From contig CAIVQO010000005.1 in the NCBI GenBank assembly GCA_903908065.1, forward strand, positions 1 through 56,597: a DNA stretch of 56,597 nt, given 5' to 3'. This document shows, piece after piece, positions 23,785-32,942 of the stretch (its first letter is position 1; the number at the start of each line of letters is the position of its first letter). The DNA comes from an uncultured beta proteobacterium. GTDB taxonomy: Bacteria > Pseudomonadota > Gammaproteobacteria > Burkholderiales > Rhodocyclaceae. Below the pieces are notes generated by a model. The model did not search any database. It was not told the origin of the DNA and saw only the letters and a program-made list of their open reading frames with translations. The position numbers and the translations under genes are program-made.

Positions 23785-26424
23785 TTGAACATCGTGCCCA
23801 AGGTCCGTCTTTCCCTCTTGCGAGCCCTGCCGTGGCTGATCCTGCTTGGAGCCCTTGGGCTCTCGCTGGCGATCTGGGAATCCAGCCGACTGCGCGGGCG
23901 CGATCTTGCGCGGGTCGAATTCGACGCGCTGGTCACCCGCCTCAGCGACAGCATCCAGCGCCGCATAATTGCCAACGCGCAGGTGCTGCGCAGCGTCGAG
24001 GGCCTATTCGACGCGAGCAAGGGCGTATCCCGGAACGAGTTTCGCAGCTTCGTGGCTGCACAGCATCTCGAGCAGAACTATCCTGGAATCCAGGGTGTAG
24101 GCTTCGCGCAGCTGATTCGTCCGTCGGAACTGGCCGCCCATGTTGCGAGGATTCGTAGCGAAGGCTTTCCGCGCTACGAATTGCGTCCCCCCGGGACGCG
24201 TGACATCTATTCCTCGATCATTTACCTGGAACCTTTCGACTGGCGCAACCAGCGCGCCTTCGGTTACGACATGTATTCCGAACCCGTGCGCCACAAGGCC
24301 ATGGTGCGCGCGGCAGAAAGCGGCGCGTCGGCACTTTCCGGCAAGGTGATCCTGGTGCAGGAAACCGAGCAGGACGTGCAGGCCGGGGTGCTGCTGTATG
24401 TCCCAATCTATTCCGGTACAGAACAGCCGACGACGGTGGATGAGCGCAGGCGCACGATCCTTGGCTGGGCCTATTCGCCGCTACGCATGAAAGACATGAT
24501 CCAGGCGCTGCTACAAAGCGAGCACGCCGACCTAGCCGAGCGCATCGCGCTGCGCATTCATGACGGCAGGGAAGTTTCCGCCGCCAGCCTGTTGTTCGAT
24601 TCCGGCCACGAACCTGCCAATGGCGGCTTTGTGCATGTCGTTGAACGCCATATCACCGTGGCCGGACAGGAATGGACCCTGGTGGCGCGAACCCTGCCGG
24701 GCTTCCGTGCCGGCACGACGATGCGCGGCGAACGCAGCCTGCTCGTAGCCGAACTGGTGATCATCTGGCTGGCCGCGGTGCTGGCGATCACCATGATTCG
24801 TAGCCGCCTGCGGGTGGCGGCTGCGATGCAACAGCTGGCCCTGGCCAATCATGAAATCGAACAGCGGCGCAAGTGGCTGCAGTCGGTGTTCGATGCGTCC
24901 AGTGTGGCGATCTTCATGGTCGATCCGCAAGGCGTGATCACCGTCGCCAACCAGCGCATGGCCGAGATGTTCGGCTGCACCGTAGAGCAGCTTCAGGGCG
25001 CCGAGTATGTTTCCCTGATCCATCCCGGCGAGCGCGAATCCGGGCGGGCCAACATGCGGCGATTGCTTGCCAGCGAAGTCAAGCTGGTCGATGTCGTGCG
25101 GCGCTACTGGCGCGACGACCGCACCGAATTCTGGGGCCACCTTACGGGTCGTAGGGTCAGCGAAGGCGAGGGGCTGCTGGGCCTGGTCGGCGTGATCGAC
25201 GACATCACGCCCCGCCGTGCTGCCGAACAGGCGCTGCGCGAAAGCGAGGAGCGCTATCGGCTGATCGCCGAGAACAGCAGCGATGTGATCTGGCTGATGG
25301 ACCTGGCGTCGCAGTGCTTCGTCTATGTCAGCCCCTCGGTCGAACGTCTGCGCGGCTGGACGGCGGAGGAGATCATGCAACAGCCGCTGGCCGCGGCCGT
25401 GACCGCCGAGTCGGGTGACCTGATCCGCACCGGCATCGAGGAGCGCATGCGGCGCCTGGCGGCAGGCGATTTGGCCGCCCGCTACTCGGTCAATGAAGTC
25501 GACCAGCCCTGCAAGGATGGCCGCATCGTTACCACCGAGGTGGCAACCACGGTACTGTTCGACGAGCAAGGCAAGCCGTCGCGATTGCTGGGCATTACAC
25601 GCGATATCACCGAGCGCAAGCGCGTCGAGGCGGAACTGGAACAGCATCGCAACCACCTGGAAAAACTGGTGGCCGCACGCACCGAGGACCTGGCTGCTGC
25701 GCTCGATGCCGCCGAGGCCGCGAGCCGCGCCAAGAGCGTGTTCCTGGCCAACATGAGCCATGAGCTGCATACGCCGATGAACGCCATCATGGGCATGACC
25801 AACTTGGCATTGCGCAAGATCACCGAGCCGCGTATCGTCGAGCAGTTGAACAAGAGCCTGGATGCCGCGCGCCACCTGCTGGCCCTGATCGACAATGTGC
25901 TCGACATCGCCAATTTCGAGGCGGGCCGCGTGGTGCTCAAGCCGGCGCCGCTCTCGCTCGCGCGTCTGGTTGACGATGCCTTGCAGGCGCAGGATGCGGC
26001 CGCAGGCGCCAAGGGGCTGACGATTTCAGCCGAAATTGCGCCGGCCCTGCCGGATGCCCTGATCGGCGATGCCGGGCGCCTGAAGCAGATCCTGCTCAAT
26101 TTCCTCGGCAATGCGGTCAAGTTTTCCGAACGCGGCGAGATCCGGCTCGTCGTTTCCCTGGTGGAGGAACGCGCGGACGACCTCATGTTGCGCTTCGAGG
26201 TGGCCGACCAGGGCATGGGCCTCACTGCCGACGCGCGCGACAGGCTCTTCCAGCTCTTCAGCCAGGGCGACGAAGCCTCGACGCGAACCCACGGCGGCAC
26301 AGGGCTGGGCCTGGTGATCGCGCGACGCATCGCGCGCCTGATGGAAGGTGACGTCGGCGTCGATAGCGCCGAAGGCAAGGGCAGCCGCTTCTGGGTGACC
26401 GTGCGCCTGCGGCGCGGCGAGTGA
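23785..26424 (+). CDS. Membrane-bound hybrid-sensor type histidine kinase (CHASE-PAS-PAS-HisKA-HATPase)
   Basis: 879 residues. Transmembrane helix 1 (about 12-30), a periplasmic CHASE domain (about 45-290; FDWRNQRAFGYDM is typical), helix 2 (about 315-335), two PAS domains (about 365-480 and 490-615), a coiled segment, HisKA with phospho-accepting His659 in ANMSHELHTPM, and HATPase motifs NFLGNAVKF, DQGMGL and GGTGLGL. The residue after HEL is His rather than the common Arg. There is no receiver domain and no adjacent response regulator. The start is TTG at 23785; GTG at 23794 is the alternative. Confidence 0.92.
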   Translation: MNIVPKVRLSLLRALPWLILLGALGLSLAIWESSRLRGRDLARVEFDALVTRLSDSIQRRIIANAQVLRSVEGLFDASKGVSRNEFRSFVAAQHLEQNYPGIQGVGFAQLIRPSELAAHVARIRSEGFPRYELRPPGTRDIYSSIIYLEPFDWRNQRAFGYDMYSEPVRHKAMVRAAESGASALSGKVILVQETEQDVQAGVLLYVPIYSGTEQPTTVDERRRTILGWAYSPLRMKDMIQALLQSEHADLAERIALRIHDGREVSAASLLFDSGHEPANGGFVHVVERHITVAGQEWTLVARTLPGFRAGTTMRGERSLLVAELVIIWLAAVLAITMIRSRLRVAAAMQQLALANHEIEQRRKWLQSVFDASSVAIFMVDPQGVITVANQRMAEMFGCTVEQLQGAEYVSLIHPGERESGRANMRRLLASEVKLVDVVRRYWRDDRTEFWGHLTGRRVSEGEGLLGLVGVIDDITPRRAAEQALRESEERYRLIAENSSDVIWLMDLASQCFVYVSPSVERLRGWTAEEIMQQPLAAAVTAESGDLIRTGIEERMRRLAAGDLAARYSVNEVDQPCKDGRIVTTEVATTVLFDEQGKPSRLLGITRDITERKRVEAELEQHRNHLEKLVAARTEDLAAALDAAEAASRAKSVFLANMSHELHTPMNAIMGMTNLALRKITEPRIVEQLNKSLDAARHLLALIDNVLDIANFEAGRVVLKPAPLSLARLVDDALQAQDAAAGAKGLTISAEIAPALPDALIGDAGRLKQILLNFLGNAVKFSERGEIRLVVSLVEERADDLMLRFEVADQGMGLTADARDRLFQLFSQGDEASTRTHGGTGLGLVIARRIARLMEGDVGVDSAEGKGSRFWVTVRLRRGE

Positions 26425-26430
26425 TGCGCC

Positions 26431-27411
26431 TCAGCCGCGCGGCACCACCACCACCTTGCCCTTGACCTGCCGATTGGCGATCGCGGCGACGGCGTCCCTG
26501 GCATTCGCCAGCGAATAGCGTTCGCTGACCACCGGCTTGATCTTGCCGGCACCGAACCAGTCGTTGAGCTGCTTCAGGTTGGCGAGGTGGCCGCCTGGAT
26601 CGTGCTTGGTCGAGTCGCCCCAATACACGCCGACCAGGGAGCGCTCCTTGAGCAGCGCCAGGTTGAGCGGAATCTTCGGTATCTCGCCGGCGGCGAAGCC
26701 GATGATCAGCAATCGGCCGCGCCAGGCCAGGGCGCGCACTGCCGGCTCGGTGTAGGGGCCGCCGACCGGGTCGTAGACCACGTCAGCGCCTTTGCCGCCG
26801 GTGAGTTCGGTGATCCGGTCCTTGAGGTTTTCGGTCAAATAATTCACCGTCTCGTCGGCGCCGACTTTTCGGCACAGCGCCAGCTTGTCCTCGGACGAGG
26901 CGGCGGCGATCACGCGCGCGCCCATGGCCTTGCCGATCTCGATCGCCGCGATGCCGACGCCGCCGGCCGCGCCCAGCACCACCAGGGTTTCCCCGGGCTG
27001 CAGATGGCCGCAGTCCTTCAGCGCATGGAGCGAGGTGGCGTAGGTCAGCACCAGCGCCGCGCCGGTGTCGAAGTCCATGGTCGGCGGCAGGGGCATCACG
27101 CGATGCACGTCGGCCAGGCATTCCTCGGCAAAGCCGCCGGTGCTGGTCAGCGCGATTACCCGGTCGCCCGGCTTGAAGTGCGGCGCCTCGGTGCCGACCG
27201 CCTTGACCACGCCGGCGATCTCGGCGCCGGGGGTGAAGGGCAGCGGCGGCTTGACCTGGTAGAGGCCTTGAACCATCAGCGCGTCGGGAAAGTTGACCGC
27301 GGCCGCATGGACCTCGATCAGGACCTGTTTCGGCCCGGGCAGGGGAGCAGGGATGTCCTTCACCGCCAGGTTGGCGATCGGCCCGTAGGCTTCGCAGACG
27401 AGAGCTTTCAT
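26431..27411 (-). CDS. NADPH:quinone oxidoreductase family (zinc-free MDR) protein
   Basis: 326 residues. GroES-like N-terminal half with AAAVNFPDALMVQGLYQ and FTPGAEIAGVV, and a Rossmann half with VLGAAGGVGIAAIEIGKAMGARVIA (GxxGGVG). The zinc-ligand cysteines of alcohol dehydrogenases are absent. Typical partners reduce quinones or enoyl compounds with NADPH; the substrate is unknown. It is the last gene of the tetR-SDR-oxidoreductase unit, nine bases after the SDR gene. The AAAGTCGGCGCC inside its codons for KVGADE is ordinary family sequence, not a repeat copy. Confidence 0.92.
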   Translation of the reverse strand: MKALVCEAYGPIANLAVKDIPAPLPGPKQVLIEVHAAAVNFPDALMVQGLYQVKPPLPFTPGAEIAGVVKAVGTEAPHFKPGDRVIALTSTGGFAEECLADVHRVMPLPPTMDFDTGAALVLTYATSLHALKDCGHLQPGETLVVLGAAGGVGIAAIEIGKAMGARVIAAASSEDKLALCRKVGADETVNYLTENLKDRITELTGGKGADVVYDPVGGPYTEPAVRALAWRGRLLIIGFAAGEIPKIPLNLALLKERSLVGVYWGDSTKHDPGGHLANLKQLNDWFGAGKIKPVVSERYSLANARDAVAAIANRQVKGKVVVVPRG

Positions 27412-27420
27412 GGGGGGGCC

Positions 27421-28260
27421 TCAGGGCAGTTGCGTTGGGTTGCGCAGATTCAGAATGTCGTCGGTGCGCAACTGGATGGCATTGTTGATCTTGCGATGGG
27501 GAATGACGTAGAAGCGATCCTCCGCCACCGCGGCAAAGACTTCATTGGCCATGTCGGTAGCCGTCAGCCGCCCGGATTTCACCGCGGCGGCCATGCGTGC
27601 TTCGTAACCGGCGGAGAGCCCTTCGGCGGGTTTGGCAGCACCGAAGCGATCCTGCCGGTTGCGCGCCGACTCGTGGATTGCGGTCGGCACCCAGGCGGGG
27701 CAGAGCAGCGAAACGCCGACCTTCGCCCCGGCCGCGAGCAGTTCCCCGTACAACGTCTCCGACAGCGTTACCACGCCGTGCTTGGCCACGTTGTAGGCCG
27801 CCATGCCCGGCGTCGACAGCAGGCCGGCGACCGAGGAGGTGTTCACCACATGGCCGCCCTCGGCCTGTTGCAGCATGCGCGGGACGAAATGCTGCACGCC
27901 GTGGATCACGCTCCACAGGTCCACGCCGAGCACCCAATTCCAGTCCGCAGTACTCAGCTCCCAGCTCACGCGCGTCAAGCCGACGCCGGCGTTGTTGCAC
28001 AGCAGGTGCACGCCGCCGAAGCGTTCGAAGGCGGCATCGGCCAGGGCCTTGACCTCCTCTTCGCGGCTGACGTCGGTGCGTCGCGTCAAAATGCGATTAG
28101 CATCGATGCCGAGGTTGGCGGCGGCGGCGTCGAGCCTGGCCGCCTCGATGTCCGCCAGCACCAGCTTCATGCCTTCGGCGGCAGCGCGGCGCGCCAGTTC
28201 CAGGCCAATGCCGCTGGCGGCACCGGTGATGACCGCGGTGCGGTCGCGAAATTCCTTCAT
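27421..28260 (-). CDS. Short-chain dehydrogenase/reductase
   Basis: 279 residues, classical SDR. NAD(P) site TGAASGIG, LCNNAGVG, catalytic Ser in VNTSSVAG, and catalytic YNVAK. The acidic residue after beta-strand 2 (LADIEAARLD) suggests NAD(H) rather than NADP(H). It overlaps the TetR gene by four bases. The context with lipid acyltransferases suggests an alcohol or hydroxyacyl substrate; this is inference. Confidence 0.92.
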   Translation of the reverse strand: MKEFRDRTAVITGAASGIGLELARRAAAEGMKLVLADIEAARLDAAAANLGIDANRILTRRTDVSREEEVKALADAAFERFGGVHLLCNNAGVGLTRVSWELSTADWNWVLGVDLWSVIHGVQHFVPRMLQQAEGGHVVNTSSVAGLLSTPGMAAYNVAKHGVVTLSETLYGELLAAGAKVGVSLLCPAWVPTAIHESARNRQDRFGAAKPAEGLSAGYEARMAAAVKSGRLTATDMANEVFAAVAEDRFYVIPHRKINNAIQLRTDDILNLRNPTQLP

Positions 28261-28943
28261 GAGGGCTTCCTTCGGGTGGAGGTACGGGGGCGCGGCGTCG
28301 CGCGGATGCGAGTTTTCGGGTGCAGGCCGATCATGCGCCGCAGGGTGGCGCTTAGGCGCTCGACAACCTCCTCGGGCGCCAGGCGGCCCTCCGGCCGATA
28401 CCAGGTGTACATGAAGCCGACAACGCCGCCCATGGCCTTGGCGGTGATCGCCGCGTCCTCGAAATCGAGCCGGCCGTCACGTCGCCCCTGTTCCATCAGG
28501 GCCACCAGGTCGGCATAAAAGTCGTCGGCCAGCTCGCGCAGTTCGGCGCGGAACTCCGGGCGCAGCGAGGCAGTGACGCGAAAGGCCAGGGCACTGGCGC
28601 GGAAATGCATGACGCAGGCCTCGACCCAGCGCCGCAGGCCCTCAGCCAGCTTGAGTTCGGCGCTGCGCGGGTCGTCCTCGGCAAAACGCATGGTCGTCAG
28701 GCAGGCCACCGACGCCCGTCGCGTCAGGGTCTCGACGATCTCGTGCTTGTCCCTGAAGTAGTAATACACGTAGGGCTTGGTGACGCCGAGTTCGGCGCAG
28801 AGCATGTCCATGGTCGTGCCGGCGAGCCCGTGGCGATAGAACAGGTCTTCCGCCACCCTCAGGATGCGCTCGCGCTTGTCGGTTCCCGAGCCGTTCGAAC
28901 CGGTGCGGGAAGGCGTGACGGAAGCCGGGCGGGCAGCGGGCAT
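28257..28943 (-). CDS. TetR-family transcriptional regulator
   Basis: 228 residues. N-terminal helix-turn-helix (about 24-70): RERILRVAEDLFYRHGLAGTTMDMLCAELGVTKPYVYYYFRDK is typical in order, with the recognition helix at VTKPYVYYYF. The rest is a helical ligand-binding domain. It ends in a basic tail (residues 205-228). It heads a unit with the SDR and quinone oxidoreductase genes and is divergent from the wax ester synthase operon. The intervening region holds two palindromes, so it probably represses both units and itself. The ligand may be an acyl-CoA or lipid; not shown by sequence. Confidence 0.9.
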   Translation of the reverse strand: MPAARPASVTPSRTGSNGSGTDKRERILRVAEDLFYRHGLAGTTMDMLCAELGVTKPYVYYYFRDKHEIVETLTRRASVACLTTMRFAEDDPRSAELKLAEGLRRWVEACVMHFRASALAFRVTASLRPEFRAELRELADDFYADLVALMEQGRRDGRLDFEDAAITAKAMGGVVGFMYTWYRPEGRLAPEEVVERLSATLRRMIGLHPKTRIRATPRPRTSTRRKPS

Positions 28944-28971
28944 AGCGGGCGGACGAAGGCGCGGAAAAGTG

Positions 28972-29011
28972 ATTATACTGAACGGTAGAAAAAATCATAC
29001 CGGTTGGTATG
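28972..29011. promoter_or_regulatory. Divergent promoter region with two palindromic TetR-type operators
   Basis: CATACCGGTTGGTATG (28996-29011) is a perfect inverted repeat. TACTGAACGGTA (28976-28987) is a weaker copy starting 22 bp before the matching TACC of the first, two turns of the helix. Minus-strand TATAAT (28977-28972) and plus-strand TATACT (28974-28979) are overlapping -10 boxes for the two directions. The arrangement fits control of both transcripts by the TetR protein. Confidence 0.72.
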
Positions 29012-29059
29012 AAGACCATGACCCAAACACGCCCAAGCAGTCGCCGCAAGGATGCCGGA

Positions 29060-30580
29060 ATGGAAACCCTGAGCGGGGTCGATGGCGCCTTCCTCAACCT
29101 CGAAACCGAGGCGACGCCGATGCATGTCGGCTCGCTGCACCTGTTCGAGACGCCCCCCGGCTGGAAAGGCAACTTCCACGCTTCGGTGCGGCACATGATG
29201 GAAAGCCGCATGGTGCCGGTGCTGCAGCGCCGCCTGGCCACCTTGCCGCTGGGCCTGGCGAATCCGGTCTGGGTGCAGGACACCATCGATTACGACCACC
29301 ACATCCGTCGCGTGAAGCTGCCCCGGCCTGGCGGTTTGGCCGAGCTCGAAGCGACTGTTGCCGACCTGCATGCCGAAGTCCTCGACCGCTCGCGTCCGCT
29401 GTGGATGCTCTATGTGCTGGAAGGGCTGAAAAGCGGCGAGCAGGCCTACTACTTCAAGGTGCATCACGCGATGCTCGACGGCCAGGCCGGCGTGGCGCTG
29501 GCCTCCGCCATTTTCAGTGCCTCGCCCGAGCAGCTGCCACCCCGGCGCCGCGGCGCGCGGCGCAAGCCCGCTGCAGCGGCAAGCCCCGAGGCACCCGGCA
29601 CTCTGGCGCTGGCGGCCGCGGCATTCCGCCACGACGCGGCGCAGTACGTCAAACTGGTGCGCGAACTACCCGGCGTGGTGCGTACCCTGGCCGCGATTGT
29701 GGGAAATTCGGTCGGCGCCGCACGCAGCGCGCCCGACGCCACGCGCGTCGCCAAGGGCGAGGCCGCGAGCCTTGCCGAACTGCGGCGCAGCGCGTCCTTC
29801 GGGCCGCGTACGCCCTTCAACGTCGCCATCACGCCGCAGCGGGGCTTTGCCACCGCAGCCCTGCCGCGAAGCGAACTGAAGGCCGTCGCCGCCGCCTGCG
29901 GGGCGACAGTCAACGACGTGGTGATGGCCTTGTGCAGCGGCGCACTGCGGCGTTGGCTGAAACGCCACGACAAGGTGCCGCGGAAGCCGCTGATCGCATC
30001 GATGCCGATCTCGCTGCGCGAGCAGGGCAATACCGAGATGCGCACCCAGGCCACGCTGAGCCTCGTCAGCCTGGCGACCCACATCGCCGATCCCCTCAAG
30101 CGGCTGACGGCGATCCGCGATTCCTCGGGTGCCACCAAGGCCGTGGCGCGCCAGGCGAAGTCGGTGATTCCGACCGACATTCCGCTGCTCGGAGTGCCCT
30201 GGCTGCTCGGCGCGCTGACGCGGCTCTACGGTCGCGATGCCGTGGTGGATCGCCTGCCCATCCTGGCCAACGTGCTGATCTCCAATGTACCGGGCCCCCC
30301 GGTGCCGCTGTATGTCGATGGCCTGCGCATGACCGGCTACTGGCCCTTGTCCATCGTCGAGCATGGCGTCGGCGTGAACATCACGCTGATGGGCTATGCC
30401 GGTCAACTGTGCTTCGGCTTCGTCGTCGCCCGCAACGCCGTGCCCGAGGCTGGCGAGCTTGCCGCCGACCTATTGGACGCCTGGGAGGAACTCAAGGCCG
30501 CCGCGACCCCCAAAGCGACGTCTCGCAGTGCCGTGCCGGCTTCCGCGCCGCCGCGCCGCCGCCGTGCCCCGGCGAAATGA
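29060..30580 (+). CDS. Wax ester synthase / diacylglycerol acyltransferase (WS/DGAT) family protein 1
   Basis: 506 residues from the ATG chosen here. It opens LSGVDGAFLNLETEATPMHVG, the normal N-terminus of the family, and carries the intact catalytic HHxxxDG as HHAMLDG, PLWMLYVLEGL, and the NVPGPPVPLY C-terminal motif. The enzyme joins acyl-CoA to a fatty alcohol or diacylglycerol, or a related acceptor. The start at 29060 has AAGGA at seven bases; an ATG at 29009 would lie inside the operator. The C-terminus is Ala/Arg-rich. It overlaps the next gene by ATGA. Confidence 0.9.
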   Translation: METLSGVDGAFLNLETEATPMHVGSLHLFETPPGWKGNFHASVRHMMESRMVPVLQRRLATLPLGLANPVWVQDTIDYDHHIRRVKLPRPGGLAELEATVADLHAEVLDRSRPLWMLYVLEGLKSGEQAYYFKVHHAMLDGQAGVALASAIFSASPEQLPPRRRGARRKPAAAASPEAPGTLALAAAAFRHDAAQYVKLVRELPGVVRTLAAIVGNSVGAARSAPDATRVAKGEAASLAELRRSASFGPRTPFNVAITPQRGFATAALPRSELKAVAAACGATVNDVVMALCSGALRRWLKRHDKVPRKPLIASMPISLREQGNTEMRTQATLSLVSLATHIADPLKRLTAIRDSSGATKAVARQAKSVIPTDIPLLGVPWLLGALTRLYGRDAVVDRLPILANVLISNVPGPPVPLYVDGLRMTGYWPLSIVEHGVGVNITLMGYAGQLCFGFVVARNAVPEAGELAADLLDAWEELKAAATPKATSRSAVPASAPPRRRRAPAK

Positions 30581-31431
30581 CCATGCCCTCACGCCACGCC
30601 GTCACGCGCCATGCCCACAGCGGCCGTCCCCGCACGCTGCATTCCCTGCTGGAACCGCGCGCGCTGCTCGAGGCCGCGCTGCTGCCCGCCTCGTTGCCGC
30701 TGCTGGCCCAGGCGCCGCGCGGCGACGGCCATCCGGTGCTGCTGCTGCCCGGTTTCATGGCCGACGAAAAATCCCTGGTCGCACTCAAGCTGTTCCTGCG
30801 CAACAAGGGCTGGGATGTCCATGCCTGGGGCCTCGGACGCAACCTCGGCTTTCGCAGCAAGCATGCCAGCGCGCTGCCGCAGAAGATCCGCTACCTGCAC
30901 CATGTCACCGGACGCAAGGTGAGCCTGGTCGGCTGGAGCCTGGGCGGCGTGTTTTCCCTGTATGGGGCGGAGAACACGCTGGACTGCGTGCGCTCCATCA
31001 TCACCCTCGGCAGCCCGGTCAGCGTCGATGCCGGCGGCAGCCAGTCGCCGCCGGCGGTGAAGGCGCTCTACCGTCTGGTCTCGCACCGCCTCGGGCCGGC
31101 GGCCCATGTCATGCAGCCGCGCGCCAAGACCCTGCGCGAACAGCGCCGGCTGGCGATCCCCACCAGCTGCCTGTATTCCCTGGGCGACGGCGTGGTACCG
31201 CCCCAGGAAGCCACCATCGACGGCGACCCCGCGCTGCACGAGAACATCCGTGTGCCGGGCAGCCACCTTGGCCTCGGCTTCAACGGCATCGTGCTGGCCA
31301 TCGTTGCCGACCGCCTGGCCCAGCCCGAAGGGGCCTGGCAACCCTTCGTCCCCAAAGGCCTGCTGGGCCGCGTCTGGCGCCTCACCGCCGGGCGCGGGCA
31401 CGCGCCTGGCCATGCCGCCGGAATGCCATGA
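30577..31431 (+). CDS. Alpha/beta hydrolase (lipase/PHA-synthase-like fold)
   Basis: 284 residues. The lipase-type opening HPVLLLPGFMADEKSL leads to the oxyanion region, the nucleophile elbow is VGWSLGG (GxSxG) near residue 120, and GDGVVPPQEA and GSHLGLGFN supply the later Asp and His positions. Four-base overlaps bind it to the two acyltransferase genes. A role in ester hydrolysis or acyl transfer in the same lipid pathway is inferred from context. Confidence 0.87.
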   Translation: MTMPSRHAVTRHAHSGRPRTLHSLLEPRALLEAALLPASLPLLAQAPRGDGHPVLLLPGFMADEKSLVALKLFLRNKGWDVHAWGLGRNLGFRSKHASALPQKIRYLHHVTGRKVSLVGWSLGGVFSLYGAENTLDCVRSIITLGSPVSVDAGGSQSPPAVKALYRLVSHRLGPAAHVMQPRAKTLREQRRLAIPTSCLYSLGDGVVPPQEATIDGDPALHENIRVPGSHLGLGFNGIVLAIVADRLAQPEGAWQPFVPKGLLGRVWRLTAGRGHAPGHAAGMP

Positions 31432-32939
31432 GACAACTCAGCGAAAACGACGCCGCCTATATCTACTCCGACAGCGCGCACGCCAATTCCAACGTCACGC
31501 TGCTGCATATCTACGACCAGTCGACGGCGGCCGGCGGCATGGTGCGTTTCAAGCAGATCCTGGCTCACGTCGAGAGCCGCCTCGATCGCCTGCCGCTGTT
31601 CCGGCAGAAGGTGCTGCGCGTGCCCTTCGACCTCGACTTTCCATGGTGGGTGGAAGACGAGAACTTCGACATCGAATACCACGTGCGCCACATCGCCCTG
31701 CCCAAGCCCGGCGACTGGCGCCAGTTCTGCATCCAGGCGGCGCGCATCCATGCCCGGCCGCTGGACCAGCAGCGGCCGCTGTGGGAAATGTACGTGATCG
31801 AAGGGCTGGACGCCTTCCTCGACCTGCCCAAGGGCAGCTTCGCCGTGCTGCTGAAAATCCACCACGCCGCGATCGACGTGTCCCGCCGCAACGAGATCAC
31901 CGGCCTGCTGCACGACCTCAGCGCCCACACCACGCCGCCGGCGCCGGCCGCACCCTGGTTTCCCGAGGATGCGCCGGGCGAAATGTCCCTGCTCTGGCGC
32001 GCCGGGATTCACGCGCTGACCCTGCCGCTGCGTCTGACCCAGTCGGCGGCACGGCGCTGGACCACGCTCAAGGCGGCGACCGGCGCCTTTTTCGGCGAAT
32101 TCGTCGGCAAGCCCCAGGAATTCCCTGCCACGCGCTTCAACACCGTGGTTTCGCCCCACCGCGTGTTCGAGACGCGGCGCTTCCCGCTGGGCGCCATCAA
32201 GGATCTGCGCAAGCTTGCGCCGGGTGCCACGGTCAATGACGTCGTCCTGGCCGTGGTCGCCGGCGGCCTGCGTCGCTACCTCGACAACCAGGGCGAGCTG
32301 CCCGACAAAAGCCTGGTCGCGGCGGCGCCGATCGCCGTGCATGGCGGCGGCGAGGCGACCGGCGACGCCGACTTCGCCTGGGTGCGGATCGCGCTCGGCA
32401 CCGACATCGCCGACCCGGTGCAGCGCCTGGCGGCGATCCGCGACCTGGCGGCATCCTCGGAGGTGATGAGCCAGGCCTATACCGCGCGCGAACTTGCCGA
32501 AGTGGTGCAGTTCGCGCCCTCGGCGGCGATCGCCGCCACCAGCAAGCTGCTACGCTCGGCCTCGGCGCTGCTCGGCAACTGGACGCCGCTGGCCAACTGC
32601 GCCGTGGTCAACGTCCCTGGCCCGCCGATGCCGCTTTACCTGCAAGGCGCCCGCCTGAGCTACCTCTCGGCCATCATGCCGATTGCCGATGGCATGGGCC
32701 TGGTGTTTTCGGTCACCAGCTACAACGCCATGCTGATCGTTTCCTTCACTAGTTGTTACGAGCAGCTGCCCGATCCGGAAAACCTGGCGCAGGGCCTGCG
32801 CGACAGCTTCCAGGATTACCTCGCGCTGAGCAAGCCGGGGCGACGCCGGCCGCGCCTGACCGTGGTCGATGGCAGCAAGCGCAAGCCGGCCAAGGCGCGG
32901 GCCCCGCGCCGCAAGCCGGCGACGCGTTCGGCCGAGTAG
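31428..32939 (+). CDS. WS/DGAT family protein 2 with altered active-site motif
   Basis: 503 residues, same fold as protein 1: PLWEMYVIEGLDAFLDLP, ATVNDVVLAVVAGGLRRYL and NVPGPPMPLYLQG. The catalytic motif reads HHAAIDV instead of HHxxxDG, so both histidines and the Asp remain but the glycine is Val. The C-terminus is very basic (Lys/Arg/Pro/Ala). It may use a different acceptor or form a pair with protein 1. It is coupled to the preceding hydrolase gene by ATGA. Confidence 0.88.
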   Translation: MRQLSENDAAYIYSDSAHANSNVTLLHIYDQSTAAGGMVRFKQILAHVESRLDRLPLFRQKVLRVPFDLDFPWWVEDENFDIEYHVRHIALPKPGDWRQFCIQAARIHARPLDQQRPLWEMYVIEGLDAFLDLPKGSFAVLLKIHHAAIDVSRRNEITGLLHDLSAHTTPPAPAAPWFPEDAPGEMSLLWRAGIHALTLPLRLTQSAARRWTTLKAATGAFFGEFVGKPQEFPATRFNTVVSPHRVFETRRFPLGAIKDLRKLAPGATVNDVVLAVVAGGLRRYLDNQGELPDKSLVAAAPIAVHGGGEATGDADFAWVRIALGTDIADPVQRLAAIRDLAASSEVMSQAYTARELAEVVQFAPSAAIAATSKLLRSASALLGNWTPLANCAVVNVPGPPMPLYLQGARLSYLSAIMPIADGMGLVFSVTSYNAMLIVSFTSCYEQLPDPENLAQGLRDSFQDYLALSKPGRRRPRLTVVDGSKRKPAKARAPRRKPATRSAE

Positions 32940-32942
32940 CGC

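Noticed and set aside
26855-26885. AAAGTCGGCGCC inside the quinone oxidoreductase gene, like the dispersed repeat
   Set aside because: It encodes KVGADE, which is ordinary family sequence, and the second half (ACGGCGA) of the element is missing.
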